Origin: Candidatus Cloacimonadota bacterium
Lineage (GTDB): Bacteria; Cloacimonadota; Cloacimonadia; Cloacimonadales; TCS61
NCBI GenBank assembly: GCA_021734245.1
Contig: JAIPJH010000003.1
Coordinates: forward strand, 1 to 64,000
Direction: 5' to 3'
DNA: 64,000 nt
The notes beneath the pieces are model-generated. The model was not told where the DNA came from. It saw only the letters and a program-made list of their open reading frames with translations, and did not search any database. Positions 10,913-19,509 of the stretch are shown piece by piece (position 1 is the first letter of the stretch; every line of letters begins with the position of its first letter). The position numbers were made by a program, and so were the translations under genes.

Positions 10913-11584
10913 ATGAAAAAAATAATCTTATTTGTTCTGCTCCTGATCATGATTTCACACATAGCAGCAGAAACCAAATCCATACGAAAAGCAATGCTGT
11001 TTTCGGCTATTTTGCCGGGAATGGGAGAAATGTATTCCAAAAATTATAACCGAGCTGCCACTTTTCTGGCAGTAGAAGCCGCAACCTGGTTTGCTTATTT
11101 CCGTTTGAAATCGGAACGCCAGTGGGCACTGAATTCCTACAAAGATTTTGCTTCCAGTATTACGGAAACTCCCAAAGACAGTCCAGACTGGTATTATCAA
11201 CTTCTGCAGGATTATCCTGATAGTGAAACTTACAATGCCGATATTATTCGTGATGCCAGAAATTATTATCTCATTTATCAGAATGATCCGGTGGCTTACG
11301 AAGAATATCTGGAGCAATATCTGGTTCCGGAAGAAAGTGCGTGGGACTGGGAAAATAATCGTAACTGGTACAAATTCCGAGATCTTCGCCGTGATAAACA
11401 AAACATGGAAATTTACATGAAATTCGCTTTTGCGGCTGCAATTGTAAATCGTTTTATAAGTGTAGTTGATTCTGCGATCCTAACCAGAAGATTCAATAAA
11501 GAGCAGAAGAATATCGGCAGCCTGCAAGTTTACCCGGACCTGGCAAATATGGGTTTAAAATTGAAATACGAAATCAAGTTTTAA
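10913..11584 (+). CDS. DUF5683-like envelope protein, second tandem paralogue
   Basis: About 223 residues from ATG 10913 with AAGG at 10901-10904; an in-frame TTG at 10907 is a weaker start. Signal peptide, then SIRKAMLFSAILPGMGEMYSKN and a hydrophobic segment rich in aromatic residues (ATFLAVEAATWFAYFRL), matching the motif of the preceding gene. A central WDWENNRNWYKFRDLRRDKQ stretch is shared in spirit with the third copy (WNWDDTERKHDYAILRKR). The C-terminus ends in a strand-like LKLKYEIKF. Function unknown; an envelope protein is inferred from the signal peptide. Confidence 0.65.
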   Translation: MKKIILFVLLLIMISHIAAETKSIRKAMLFSAILPGMGEMYSKNYNRAATFLAVEAATWFAYFRLKSERQWALNSYKDFASSITETPKDSPDWYYQLLQDYPDSETYNADIIRDARNYYLIYQNDPVAYEEYLEQYLVPEESAWDWENNRNWYKFRDLRRDKQNMEIYMKFAFAAAIVNRFISVVDSAILTRRFNKEQKNIGSLQVYPDLANMGLKLKYEIKF

Positions 11585-11600
11585 AACAAAGGATGTTATT

Positions 11601-12257
11601 TTGAAAAAGCTGATAATTATATTCCTGCTGATGATCCTGGCGATAAATATTTTCTGTGAAGTCAAGCCAAGATCAAAAGCTTTAAAATCTGCTCTGATTC
11701 CCGGCTGGGGAGAATTGAGCATGAAGAAAAGTTCGGGTTATTTTTTTATGGGAACTGAACTTATTTTGTGGGCAGCAACCTTCTATTTTGATAACGAGAT
11801 CGATCTGAAAGAGAAAGCTTCCAAAAATTATGCATACAAATATGCGCACATCAACACCGATATTGAGCTGACCGAAGATTATCTTTATGATGTAAAAAAA
11901 TATATGAGTTCCGGCTATGAGGCAGGTGGATACAATGCGAAAATCGTGGAACAGGCAATGGCAATGTTCCCGGATGATCCAGCCGCTCAAACCGCCTACA
12001 TCGATGAAAATACCTATTCTGATGAATATTACTGGAATTGGGATGATACGGAACGCAAACACGATTATGCCATCCTGCGCAAAAGAATGACGCAATACGA
12101 TGGATATATTAAAGGAATTACCGGTGGTATAATCGCCAATCATCTGTTCAGTGCTATCAATTCTCTCATGATCGCCAATAAGATAAATAATGTGGAATTG
12201 AGCATGGATTTTGATGAACAATTCAATCCCACCTTTCTGGCAACTTACAAATTTTAA
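11601..12257 (+). CDS. DUF5683-like envelope protein, third tandem paralogue (TTG start)
   Basis: 218 residues. The only reasonable start is TTG at 11601 with AAAGGA at 11588-11593; the nearby ATG at 11593 meets a stop after three codons. The signal peptide (KKLIIIFLLMILAINIFC) precedes KALKSALIPGWGELSMKK and a hydrophobic segment, again the DUF5683-like pattern. The acidic middle and the final LATYKF strand match its two upstream neighbours. It ends 32 nt before the first ammonia-lyase gene and is probably in the same transcript. Function unknown. Confidence 0.62.
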   Translation: MKKLIIIFLLMILAINIFCEVKPRSKALKSALIPGWGELSMKKSSGYFFMGTELILWAATFYFDNEIDLKEKASKNYAYKYAHINTDIELTEDYLYDVKKYMSSGYEAGGYNAKIVEQAMAMFPDDPAAQTAYIDENTYSDEYYWNWDDTERKHDYAILRKRMTQYDGYIKGITGGIIANHLFSAINSLMIANKINNVELSMDFDEQFNPTFLATYKF

Positions 12258-12289
12258 GAAAAAAAATTATAAAAAAATCGGAGGAAAAA

Positions 12290-13816
12290 ATGGCTGTTGT
12301 TATTACAGGAAAAGATTTAAAAATTGAAGATGTTTACAATGTAGCGGTTCGAGGAGAAAAAGTAGAGCTTCATCCTGATGCTCTGGAACGGATCGAAGTA
12401 TGCCGAACCTTCATCGAGAAAAAGATCGAAGAAGGCGAGATCATGTATGGAGTAAATACTGGAATCGGTGAATTTTCGGAAGTTATCTTGAATGATGAAC
12501 AGATCAAACAATTTCAAAAATATCTTATTTATAATCATTCTGCCGGAATCGGAAAACCCTGTCCTATCGAACATGTGCGTGCTGCTATGCTGGGCAGGAT
12601 AAATGTTCATGCCAATGGAAATTCCGGTTGTCGTCCGATAATTACGCAGACATTGATTGAACTTTTGAATAAGAATGTAACTCCTGTGGTTTGCGAAAAA
12701 GGCAGTGTGGGAGCTTGTGGAGACCTTTCTCCCATGAGTCAGATCGCTCTTCTGATGATGGGTGAAGGTGAAGCCTTTTACAAAGGCGAAAGAATGCCCA
12801 GCAAAGATGCAATGGACAAAGCCGGAATCGAAGTTCCCGGTTTGAAAGCGCGTGACGGACTTGCTACCATCAACGGCAGCAACCTGCTTACAGCCATTTC
12901 TGCTCTGATAGTTTACGAAACAGAAAGATTTTTTAAGCAGGCGGAAATTGCCGCTGCTATGACTCTGGAAGCTTTGATGGCAAATCTGAAACCTTATGAT
13001 GAACGTTTGCATCAACTGCGTGGATTTCAGGGAGCAGTTACCTCTGCCGGAAATATAAAAAAAGTTATCGAAGATTCCGATCTTTTGAAAGGCATGAAAG
13101 TTCGAGTGCAGGATGCTTACAGTATGCGTTCTACACCACAAGTTCTGGGTGCTGCTCGCGATCAACTGCGCTGGACCAGAAGCCAGATCGAAATTGAATT
13201 GAACGGCGTTGGCGACAATCCTGTATTCCTGCCGGAAGATGGAGTAGTGCTTACCGGAGCAAACTTTCAGGGTTCTCCTGTTGCTGTTCCAGTAGATATG
13301 CTGGGCTCTGTTATCACGATGGTTTGCGTGATTTCTGAACGTAGATTGAATCGTCTTCTAAATCCTGCTCTCAGTGTTGGTCTTCCCGCCTTTCTTACCA
13401 AAGGTGCAGGAATGTATTCCGGCCATATGCTCAGCCAATATACAGCTGATATGATGATCGTGGAACAGCGAATTTTATCAACACCAGCCAGTATGCAATC
13501 CATTCCCGCCGCAGCCGATCAGGAAGATTTCGTAAGTATGGGAATGAATACCGCTCTCAAAACTCGTCAAATTCTGGATAATGCTTACGGCATTTTGGGA
13601 ATTGAATTTATCGCTGCAGCTCAAGCCCTGGATTTTAGAGATTACACTCCAGGAAAAGGTACTCGAGCAGCTCATGCAGCAGTCAGGAAAGTAGTAGATC
13701 ATCTGGATGAAGATCGTCCTCTTTTTGATGATCATAACAACATGATGCAAACAGTTAAAAATCGAGACATTCTGCATGCTGTGGAAGAAGCGATCGGAGA
13801 ACTGAAAATATACTAA
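12290..13816 (+). CDS. Histidine/aromatic amino acid ammonia-lyase, Cys-MIO variant
   Basis: A 508-residue member of the HAL/PAL/TAL lyases, which remove ammonia from histidine or aromatic amino acids using an MIO electrophile cyclised from Ala-Ser-Gly. Here the tripeptide is Ala142-Cys143-Gly144 (GSVGACGDLSPMS); the TGT codon is at 12716-12718. Other active-site positions are kept: Tyr53 (MYGVNTGIG), His83 (YNHSAG), QDAYSMRSTPQV near 274-285, and QED at 411-413, where Glu matches the histidine-specific glutamate of classical HutH. Residues around GANFQGSPVA differ from the usual GGNFHxEPVA. Cys at this position can still form MIO in known HutH mutants, so activity is plausible; the substrate may not be histidine. 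It is followed 19 nt later by a canonical paralogue. No hutU, hutI or ftcD is nearby. Confidence 0.85.
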   Translation: MAVVITGKDLKIEDVYNVAVRGEKVELHPDALERIEVCRTFIEKKIEEGEIMYGVNTGIGEFSEVILNDEQIKQFQKYLIYNHSAGIGKPCPIEHVRAAMLGRINVHANGNSGCRPIITQTLIELLNKNVTPVVCEKGSVGACGDLSPMSQIALLMMGEGEAFYKGERMPSKDAMDKAGIEVPGLKARDGLATINGSNLLTAISALIVYETERFFKQAEIAAAMTLEALMANLKPYDERLHQLRGFQGAVTSAGNIKKVIEDSDLLKGMKVRVQDAYSMRSTPQVLGAARDQLRWTRSQIEIELNGVGDNPVFLPEDGVVLTGANFQGSPVAVPVDMLGSVITMVCVISERRLNRLLNPALSVGLPAFLTKGAGMYSGHMLSQYTADMMIVEQRILSTPASMQSIPAAADQEDFVSMGMNTALKTRQILDNAYGILGIEFIAAAQALDFRDYTPGKGTRAAHAAVRKVVDHLDEDRPLFDDHNNMMQTVKNRDILHAVEEAIGELKIY

Positions 13817-13835
13817 TTTTTTTTGAGGTGAATTA

Positions 13836-15359
13836 ATGCCTGTTAAAATTACAGGAAAAGATCTAACTTTGGCCGACATCTGGAATGTCGCCTATAATTT
13901 CGAAACTATCGAATTGGATGAAATATCGCAGGAAAAGGTGATCAAATGCCGCAATTATGTGGAAAAGATCATCAAAGAAAATCGGGTAGTTTACGGTCTT
14001 ACCACCGGTTTCGGTAAATTCAGCACTGTTCGCATTCCAGCCGATCAAATCGAAGAACTGCAGGAAAACCTGATAATCAGTCATTCTACAGGTGTGGGAA
14101 ATTATCTTTCAATTCCGGAAACACGAGCTGTGATGCTGCTTCGTATAAATGTTCTGGCGCGTGGTCATTCCGGAATTCGTCTTTCCACTTTGCAAACTCT
14201 CATCGATATGCTGAATGCCAGAATCCATCCCTGCATTCCCGAAAAAGGTTCTGTAGGAGCCAGCGGAGATCTAGCTCCGCTTTCTCATCTTGCTCTGGTT
14301 TTGCTGGGAAAAGGAAAAGCAGAATTCAATGGCAGGATCATCAGCGGAAAGCTGGCGATGAAAAAAGCCGGAATTGCACCAGTAAAACTGAAAGCGAAAG
14401 AAGGTCTGGCTCTGAATAATGGAACCCAGGTGATGACAGCAGTTGGGGCACTGAACTTGATTCGTGCGCGAAACCTGGTAAAACAGGCTGATATCATTGC
14501 AGCAGCCAGCATCGATGCAATGTTGGGAACTGCTTCTGCTTTCGATGCACTGGTTCATAAGCAGAGACCGCACAAAGGTCAATTAACTTCTGCCGAAAAC
14601 TTGCGAAAACTTCTGGCAGAAAGTGAACTGAATTGTTCCCACGAAAATTGCGAAAATGTTCAGGATGCCTACAGTATTCGCTGCACTCCGCAGGTAAATG
14701 GAGCTGTACGAGATGCCTTGGATTATGTTCAAAGTGTGATCGAAGTAGAAATAAATTCCGCAACAGATAATCCGCTGATATTCCCGGATGAAGATAAAGT
14801 TATCTCCGGTGGAAATTTTCATGGTGAGCCGGTAGCTTTTGCTCTGGATACCTTGGGAATAGTTGTTTCAGAATTGGGCAATATTGCCGATCGCAGACTG
14901 GAACACATTTTAAATCCAGCCTTGAACAGAGGATTAAATCCCTTCCTGGCATCACGACCCGGACTTGACTCCGGATTTATGATAGCTCAGGTTACTACAG
15001 CATCGTTAGTATCCGAGAATAAAATACACGCTCATCCATCTTCTGTAGATTCTGTGCCAACATCAGCCAACCAGGAAGATCATGTGAGTATGGGCACAAT
15101 TGGAGCTATGAAAGCAAGAACTATCATCGAAAACGTTTCCTTTATTCTGGGAATCGAATTGATGATAGCTATTCAAGCTCTGGATTCCCGGCCACTAATT
15201 TCTTCCCCTCCACTGGAAGCAGTGCGAGGTGAAATTCGAAAAACTGTGAAAACTCTGAAGAAAGATCGTTTACTTAACGTTGATATAAATAATATGAAAA
15301 GAATCATTGACTCCGCAATTCTAATCGATGTAGTGTCCAAATTTGTAGATTTGGATTAG
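13836..15359 (+). CDS. hutH: Histidine ammonia-lyase
   Basis: 507 residues, normal for HutH, which converts L-histidine to urocanate and ammonia in the cytoplasm. The MIO triad is canonical, Ala142-Ser143-Gly144 (GSVGASGDLAPLSH). Tyr53 (VYGLTTGFG), His83 (ISHSTGVG), the SGGNFHGEPVA segment and NQEDHVSMG with Glu414 match the histidine-specific signature and numbering of the Pseudomonas enzyme. The start follows TTGAGGTG. It is a diverged tandem duplicate of the preceding gene and shares its operon. The rest of the histidine-degradation pathway is not adjacent, so urocanate must be handled by genes elsewhere or excreted. Confidence 0.92.
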   Translation: MPVKITGKDLTLADIWNVAYNFETIELDEISQEKVIKCRNYVEKIIKENRVVYGLTTGFGKFSTVRIPADQIEELQENLIISHSTGVGNYLSIPETRAVMLLRINVLARGHSGIRLSTLQTLIDMLNARIHPCIPEKGSVGASGDLAPLSHLALVLLGKGKAEFNGRIISGKLAMKKAGIAPVKLKAKEGLALNNGTQVMTAVGALNLIRARNLVKQADIIAAASIDAMLGTASAFDALVHKQRPHKGQLTSAENLRKLLAESELNCSHENCENVQDAYSIRCTPQVNGAVRDALDYVQSVIEVEINSATDNPLIFPDEDKVISGGNFHGEPVAFALDTLGIVVSELGNIADRRLEHILNPALNRGLNPFLASRPGLDSGFMIAQVTTASLVSENKIHAHPSSVDSVPTSANQEDHVSMGTIGAMKARTIIENVSFILGIELMIAIQALDSRPLISSPPLEAVRGEIRKTVKTLKKDRLLNVDINNMKRIIDSAILIDVVSKFVDLD

Positions 15360-15367
15360 GAGATTTA

Positions 15368-18055
15368 ATGAAAAGAATTGGCTGGATGGTTTTCATTATT
15401 CTGATGCTGGCATCGGGATGCGTGTATTACAACACCTTTTTCAATGCCGAGCAATATTTCAAGCAGGCACAGGAAACAGAATTGAGAGACAATGGAAAAC
15501 CAACCGCCAGCGCAATTCAAAACTACAACAAAACCATCAAAAAATGTGGTATTGTTCTTACTGATTATAAAGACAGCAAATATGCAGATGATGCGCTGTT
15601 TTTGATGGCGCGCTGTTTTTATTATATTGGAAGAAATTATACTCAAGCTATCAAACATTTTGAAGATTTGATCGAGTTCTATCCCAATAGTGAATTCATT
15701 CCTGATGCTAGACTTTACATTGCCAAATGTAATTATCAATTCCGCCGTCAGGAAGAAGCATATGAACTCTTGAAAGAATTTCTGCAGGATCCTGAAATGA
15801 AAAATCACTATCCCAAAGCTTTGAAGATCCTGGCTGACTTTCATCTGGAAAATGAAGATTATGTAAATGCAGATTTTTATTTGAACAGATTAATCGAGAA
15901 CTTCCCAGATTCTGATGAATATGAAGATGCTTTTTTTCTGAAAGGCAAAGCTCAATATGAAGCGGGAAATTATGCCGCTTCCAACGAAGTATTTAACTCT
16001 TTGCTAAAATCCAATGTTCCCAGAACAATGAAGCTTGATGCAAGATATTATATTGCCAGGAATCATGTTCTTCTGGACGAAGCAGAAACAGGATTGAAAA
16101 TTTCCAATAAACTTCTCAAAGATGAATATCGAGAAAATCATATTTCCAAGATCCAGCTTCAGAAAGCTCGCAGTTTGAGTGGAGTAGAAAGAAATGATGA
16201 TGCAATTGCTTTGTTTGAAACAATCGTAGCAGATAATAAAAGAACTGAACTTTCCGCTGAAGCATTATTCTTTCTGGGAGAACTTTATTTCAATAATCTT
16301 CACAACTACGAAAAAGCTATCGAAAATTATAATGAAGTTAAGAAAGAATATAATCAATCGGAATATGTGGAACAGGCTGTTACCAAAAGTGCTGTTGCCA
16401 GTCAGATAATTCAATTCAATAATCCTGATTCAAATATTGCTGTAGAAGATCTGGTTCTGCAACAGTTTAAATTAGCAGAATTCTATATCGAAGTTCTGGA
16501 TATGCCGGATTCTGCACTTTATGTATATGATTACATAATTTCTCAGAAAAATGATCTTATCGCAAGACTCGATTCGATGGAAACCAAACTATTGCAGGAA
16601 AAAGCAGTTTACGATTCTCTCAAAAATATAGCAGCTTCGGAAAATGATTCTATTTTGGTAGATCAAGCTTCGACTGACACCTTGATGATCGTTGAATTGG
16701 CCCAAATCGATTCTCTTTCCCAGCAAGAAGAAATAGCACTCGACAAAACTAAAACTGAAGAGATCTCAAAAGAAGAATCACAGAAAGAAATAGCTCAGAA
16801 AGATTCTCTTTTGAATGAAGAAATTGCATTATCCGATTCTTTACTGAATTCTGTTTCTACAGATTCTACAAGTACCGAAAAGCAGAGTATCCAAGCTCTT
16901 CTGATGCAGCAGGAAGCAAATGTAAATTCAACAGAACTCTATATCGAAAGAGCCAAAGAAGATATTAAAAAATATGATTCAGAATTTATTCCATTCGCAC
17001 AATTCATAAAGATCTGGCTCTACAAAAATGTTTATAATGATTCATTGAAAATCAATGAGGTTTATCAAAAGATGCAGGATGAACATCCTGAAAATAAATA
17101 TACTTATGCTGCAAATCTGATGATCCACGATAAAGATGTGGAAATTATTACAAAAAAAGAAAAAGAAGACCTTGCAGAATATGCAGATGCGATTGAACCA
17201 CTTTCTATTCAACCGGAAATTGCTGAACTCAAATTAGAAAAAATTGCTGCCGATTCCTTGCACACATACAATCTTAAGGCAAAATATAGTTTAGGCTATT
17301 TGAATCATTTTGTATTTCAAGATACTACAAAAGCCAAAGATTTTTACAATTTTGTATTGGAACATGATGCTGAAAATGTTTACAAACCTACAATCAATAA
17401 ATTCTATGTAAATAAAGAATTCCAAACACTGAGCCGTTTACCAAAAGTAGTTGCCCTGGAACAAAAAGAAAATCAGCAAAAAGAAGAAGAAACCAAAACT
17501 GAAGAAGAATTAGATCAAAAATCTGAACAATCCGAGAAAGAAGAAACCGAGAAACTAAAACGAGAAGAAGCAAAGCAGAAGGAACAAAAAGAAAAGACAT
17601 CCGAACCTGAAAAGCTGAAAGATAAAACAGATGATAATAAAAAAGAACTGAACAAACAAGAACCAGATAAGCAAGAAGAACAAACAAATGAAGAAGAACA
17701 GGAAATTCAAAATCCTGCAAAAGAAGAACAGCAAGAAATTCTGCAACCACAGAAAGAAGAACAAACAAATGAACAGCAAAACAAAAACGAAAGCGAAGAA
17801 ACCAAACTTAAAGATGAAGTTCCTGAAACTGAGAATGCAGACGAAAAATCTGGGGACAAAGAAGTGGAAATAAAATCTGAAAATAAAAACAAAGAAAATC
17901 CAAAAATAGATAATGAAGAAGCTGTTTCCGATTCTACTGGAAATAAAATAAAACAGAATTCCACTGACAGTTCAACCGGCAAAAAGAATAATGAAGATCA
18001 AGAAAACGAAGATACCGAAACTGCCGAAGAAACAGCAGACCCAGCAGAAAATTAA
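15368..18055 (+). CDS. TPR lipoprotein with long Lys/Glu-rich tail
   Basis: 895 residues. The N-terminus is a lipoprotein-type signal ending LASGC with Cys18. Residues about 25-400 are tetratricopeptide repeats (YFKQAQ, ADDALFLMARCFYYIG, AIKHFEDLIEFYPNS, DEYEDAFFLKGKAQYEAGNYAAS), a BamD/YbgF-like arrangement for binding partners at the outer membrane. Residues about 430-510 are Ser/Asp/Glu-rich, a second helical repeat block follows, and from about residue 697 the chain is almost entirely K, E, Q, N, D and T. The organisation recalls large TPR lipoproteins of gliding/type IX systems, but I see no specific match, so the role is inferred only as an envelope scaffold. It starts 8 nt after hutH with TAGGAG. 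Confidence 0.75.
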   Translation: MKRIGWMVFIILMLASGCVYYNTFFNAEQYFKQAQETELRDNGKPTASAIQNYNKTIKKCGIVLTDYKDSKYADDALFLMARCFYYIGRNYTQAIKHFEDLIEFYPNSEFIPDARLYIAKCNYQFRRQEEAYELLKEFLQDPEMKNHYPKALKILADFHLENEDYVNADFYLNRLIENFPDSDEYEDAFFLKGKAQYEAGNYAASNEVFNSLLKSNVPRTMKLDARYYIARNHVLLDEAETGLKISNKLLKDEYRENHISKIQLQKARSLSGVERNDDAIALFETIVADNKRTELSAEALFFLGELYFNNLHNYEKAIENYNEVKKEYNQSEYVEQAVTKSAVASQIIQFNNPDSNIAVEDLVLQQFKLAEFYIEVLDMPDSALYVYDYIISQKNDLIARLDSMETKLLQEKAVYDSLKNIAASENDSILVDQASTDTLMIVELAQIDSLSQQEEIALDKTKTEEISKEESQKEIAQKDSLLNEEIALSDSLLNSVSTDSTSTEKQSIQALLMQQEANVNSTELYIERAKEDIKKYDSEFIPFAQFIKIWLYKNVYNDSLKINEVYQKMQDEHPENKYTYAANLMIHDKDVEIITKKEKEDLAEYADAIEPLSIQPEIAELKLEKIAADSLHTYNLKAKYSLGYLNHFVFQDTTKAKDFYNFVLEHDAENVYKPTINKFYVNKEFQTLSRLPKVVALEQKENQQKEEETKTEEELDQKSEQSEKEETEKLKREEAKQKEQKEKTSEPEKLKDKTDDNKKELNKQEPDKQEEQTNEEEQEIQNPAKEEQQEILQPQKEEQTNEQQNKNESEETKLKDEVPETENADEKSGDKEVEIKSENKNKENPKIDNEEAVSDSTGNKIKQNSTDSSTGKKNNEDQENEDTETAEETADPAEN

Positions 18056-18068
18056 ATAATATTTGATA

Positions 18069-18707
18069 ATGAAAAGCCCGATCCTGTTTCGGCAACATGC
18101 ATTGGTCAAACTTCTTTATGTAATCATTCAAACACTCATCATCTCATTTTCGAACATTAATTTCTTTATAATTCTAACCGTTTTCAATCTGTTTTTTTTT
18201 TTAATTCTACAACCATTAATAATAAAAAATTGGATCTTCACAATTATAAAACTGCTGCCATTGTATATTTCCATACTTGTCTTCAGTTTAATATTCACTA
18301 CACCTTTTCTGCAGCAACTCTATCTATTGGGAAGGCTCTCTCTGATCCTGTTATTATCAGTTTTTCTGGTAAATACATCCACTATTTACTCGTTTGTGGC
18401 AGACACGGTTTTTCTAAATAGATTTAGATTCACTTCCGATGTCAGATATTTTTTGGTAGCCGTCATTTTTTTTATTCCGGAAATGGTTGAGCAATTCAAA
18501 CAAGCAGCAGGCAGGAAACTATCTATATCTGGAATTATTGGTATTTTTGAGAAGAGTTTAAACTCCATACAGAAAGTAGAAGAAAAAGCTGAGAAGAGTA
18601 TAGATGATGAAGCCAGAAAATTTGATCTTATCTCAAACCTTACTCTAATCTTAATGATGTTTTTAATTGTATTTTCATATTATAAGGATATTTCATGCGT
18701 TATTTAG
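18069..18707 (+). CDS. Multi-pass membrane protein, possibly EcfT/CbiQ-like
   Basis: About 212 residues from ATG 18069 (an in-frame TTG lies 6 nt upstream). Four to five hydrophobic segments are clear: LYVIIQTLIISFS, FFIILTVFNLFFFLIL, LLPLYISILVFSLIF, LGRLSLILLLSVFLV and a C-terminal LTLILMMFLIVFSYY, with a cytoplasmic amphipathic stretch (about residues 130-190) between. This plan resembles the transmembrane T subunit of energy-coupling factor transporters, but its Ala-Arg-containing coupling motifs are not clear and no ABC ATPase is adjacent. It overlaps truA by 13 nt, so the two are co-translated. Confidence 0.5.
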   Translation: MKSPILFRQHALVKLLYVIIQTLIISFSNINFFIILTVFNLFFFLILQPLIIKNWIFTIIKLLPLYISILVFSLIFTTPFLQQLYLLGRLSLILLLSVFLVNTSTIYSFVADTVFLNRFRFTSDVRYFLVAVIFFIPEMVEQFKQAAGRKLSISGIIGIFEKSLNSIQKVEEKAEKSIDDEARKFDLISNLTLILMMFLIVFSYYKDISCVI

Positions 18708-19444
18708 CAAAAGTAAGTTATGATGGCACCAATTTCGTTGGCTGGCAGATTCAAAAGACAGGTAGAACTGTGCAGGCAGAAATAGAACAGGCATTTTCAC
18801 AAATTGCTAAGAATAATATTCCTGTAGTTGCAGCTGGTAGAACTGACTCGGGAGTTCATGCATTTGGACAATACTTTCATTTTGACTTGCAAAATAAAAT
18901 GACCACAGATCAGATAAGATTAGCTCTTCAAACCAAACTGGATTTTGATATAAAGATTATTTCTATCTGGAAGGTCACAGATGAATTTCATGCCAGATTT
19001 AAGGCCCAAAAAAGAAGCTACAAATATTTTATTGCAAAAGAGAGAACTCCTTTCAATAGATTCTACAAAAGCTATTTTCCAGGAATATCTTTGGATTTTA
19101 ATAAGATCCAAAAATGTTTGTCATATTTTATTGGGGAACATGATTTTACTTCTTTCAGCAAATTCAATCCTGAAATTAAATCAACTATTTGTGAAATACA
19201 GGATTTTAATCTAATTGAAACCGATGAAGATTATGTTTTCATAATTTCTGCAAATCGATTTTTACATAATATGGTAAGGCGCTTGATCGGTACTATAATC
19301 AATGTTTCAAGAACTGATGTTGATCCTGAAATCATTATAGAATTGATAGAAGCCAAAACTACTGAGAATAAACTGATAACCACTGCACCAGCAGAAGGTT
19401 TGTATTTGTTTGATGTAGAATATCCAAAGAAATATTTTTTGTAG
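18695..19444 (+). CDS. truA: tRNA pseudouridine(38-40) synthase TruA
   Basis: 249 residues, standard length. The enzyme isomerises uridines 38-40 in the tRNA anticodon stem-loop. The catalytic Asp51 sits in AAGRTDSGVHAFGQ; other family landmarks are YDGTNFVGWQIQ at the N-terminus, the FHARFKAQKRSYKYFI segment and NRFLHNMVRRLIGTI near the C-terminus. Its start overlaps the 3' end of the membrane-protein gene, with AAGGA 7 nt upstream. It is the last gene of the plus-strand run and is followed by a bidirectional terminator. Confidence 0.97.
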   Translation: MRYLAKVSYDGTNFVGWQIQKTGRTVQAEIEQAFSQIAKNNIPVVAAGRTDSGVHAFGQYFHFDLQNKMTTDQIRLALQTKLDFDIKIISIWKVTDEFHARFKAQKRSYKYFIAKERTPFNRFYKSYFPGISLDFNKIQKCLSYFIGEHDFTSFSKFNPEIKSTICEIQDFNLIETDEDYVFIISANRFLHNMVRRLIGTIINVSRTDVDPEIIIELIEAKTTENKLITTAPAEGLYLFDVEYPKKYFL

Positions 19445-19464
19445 AATTTGTTTTATAAAGCAAA

Positions 19465-19490
19465 AAAGGGGCATTCGAAAATGCCCCTTT
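19465..19490. terminator. Bidirectional intrinsic terminator between convergent truA and a T9SS protein gene
   Basis: A perfect 11-bp stem (AAAGGGGCATT / AATGCCCCTTT) with a CGAA loop, flanked by A and T runs on both sides. It lies between two convergent genes 65 nt apart and can end transcripts in both directions. Confidence 0.9.
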
Positions 19491-19509
19491 AATTATTTCA
19501 CCAGCTGAA

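Noticed and set aside
12290-15359. Complete histidine-utilisation operon
   Set aside because: Only the lyase step is present; flanking genes are envelope proteins, with no hutU, hutI or ftcD.
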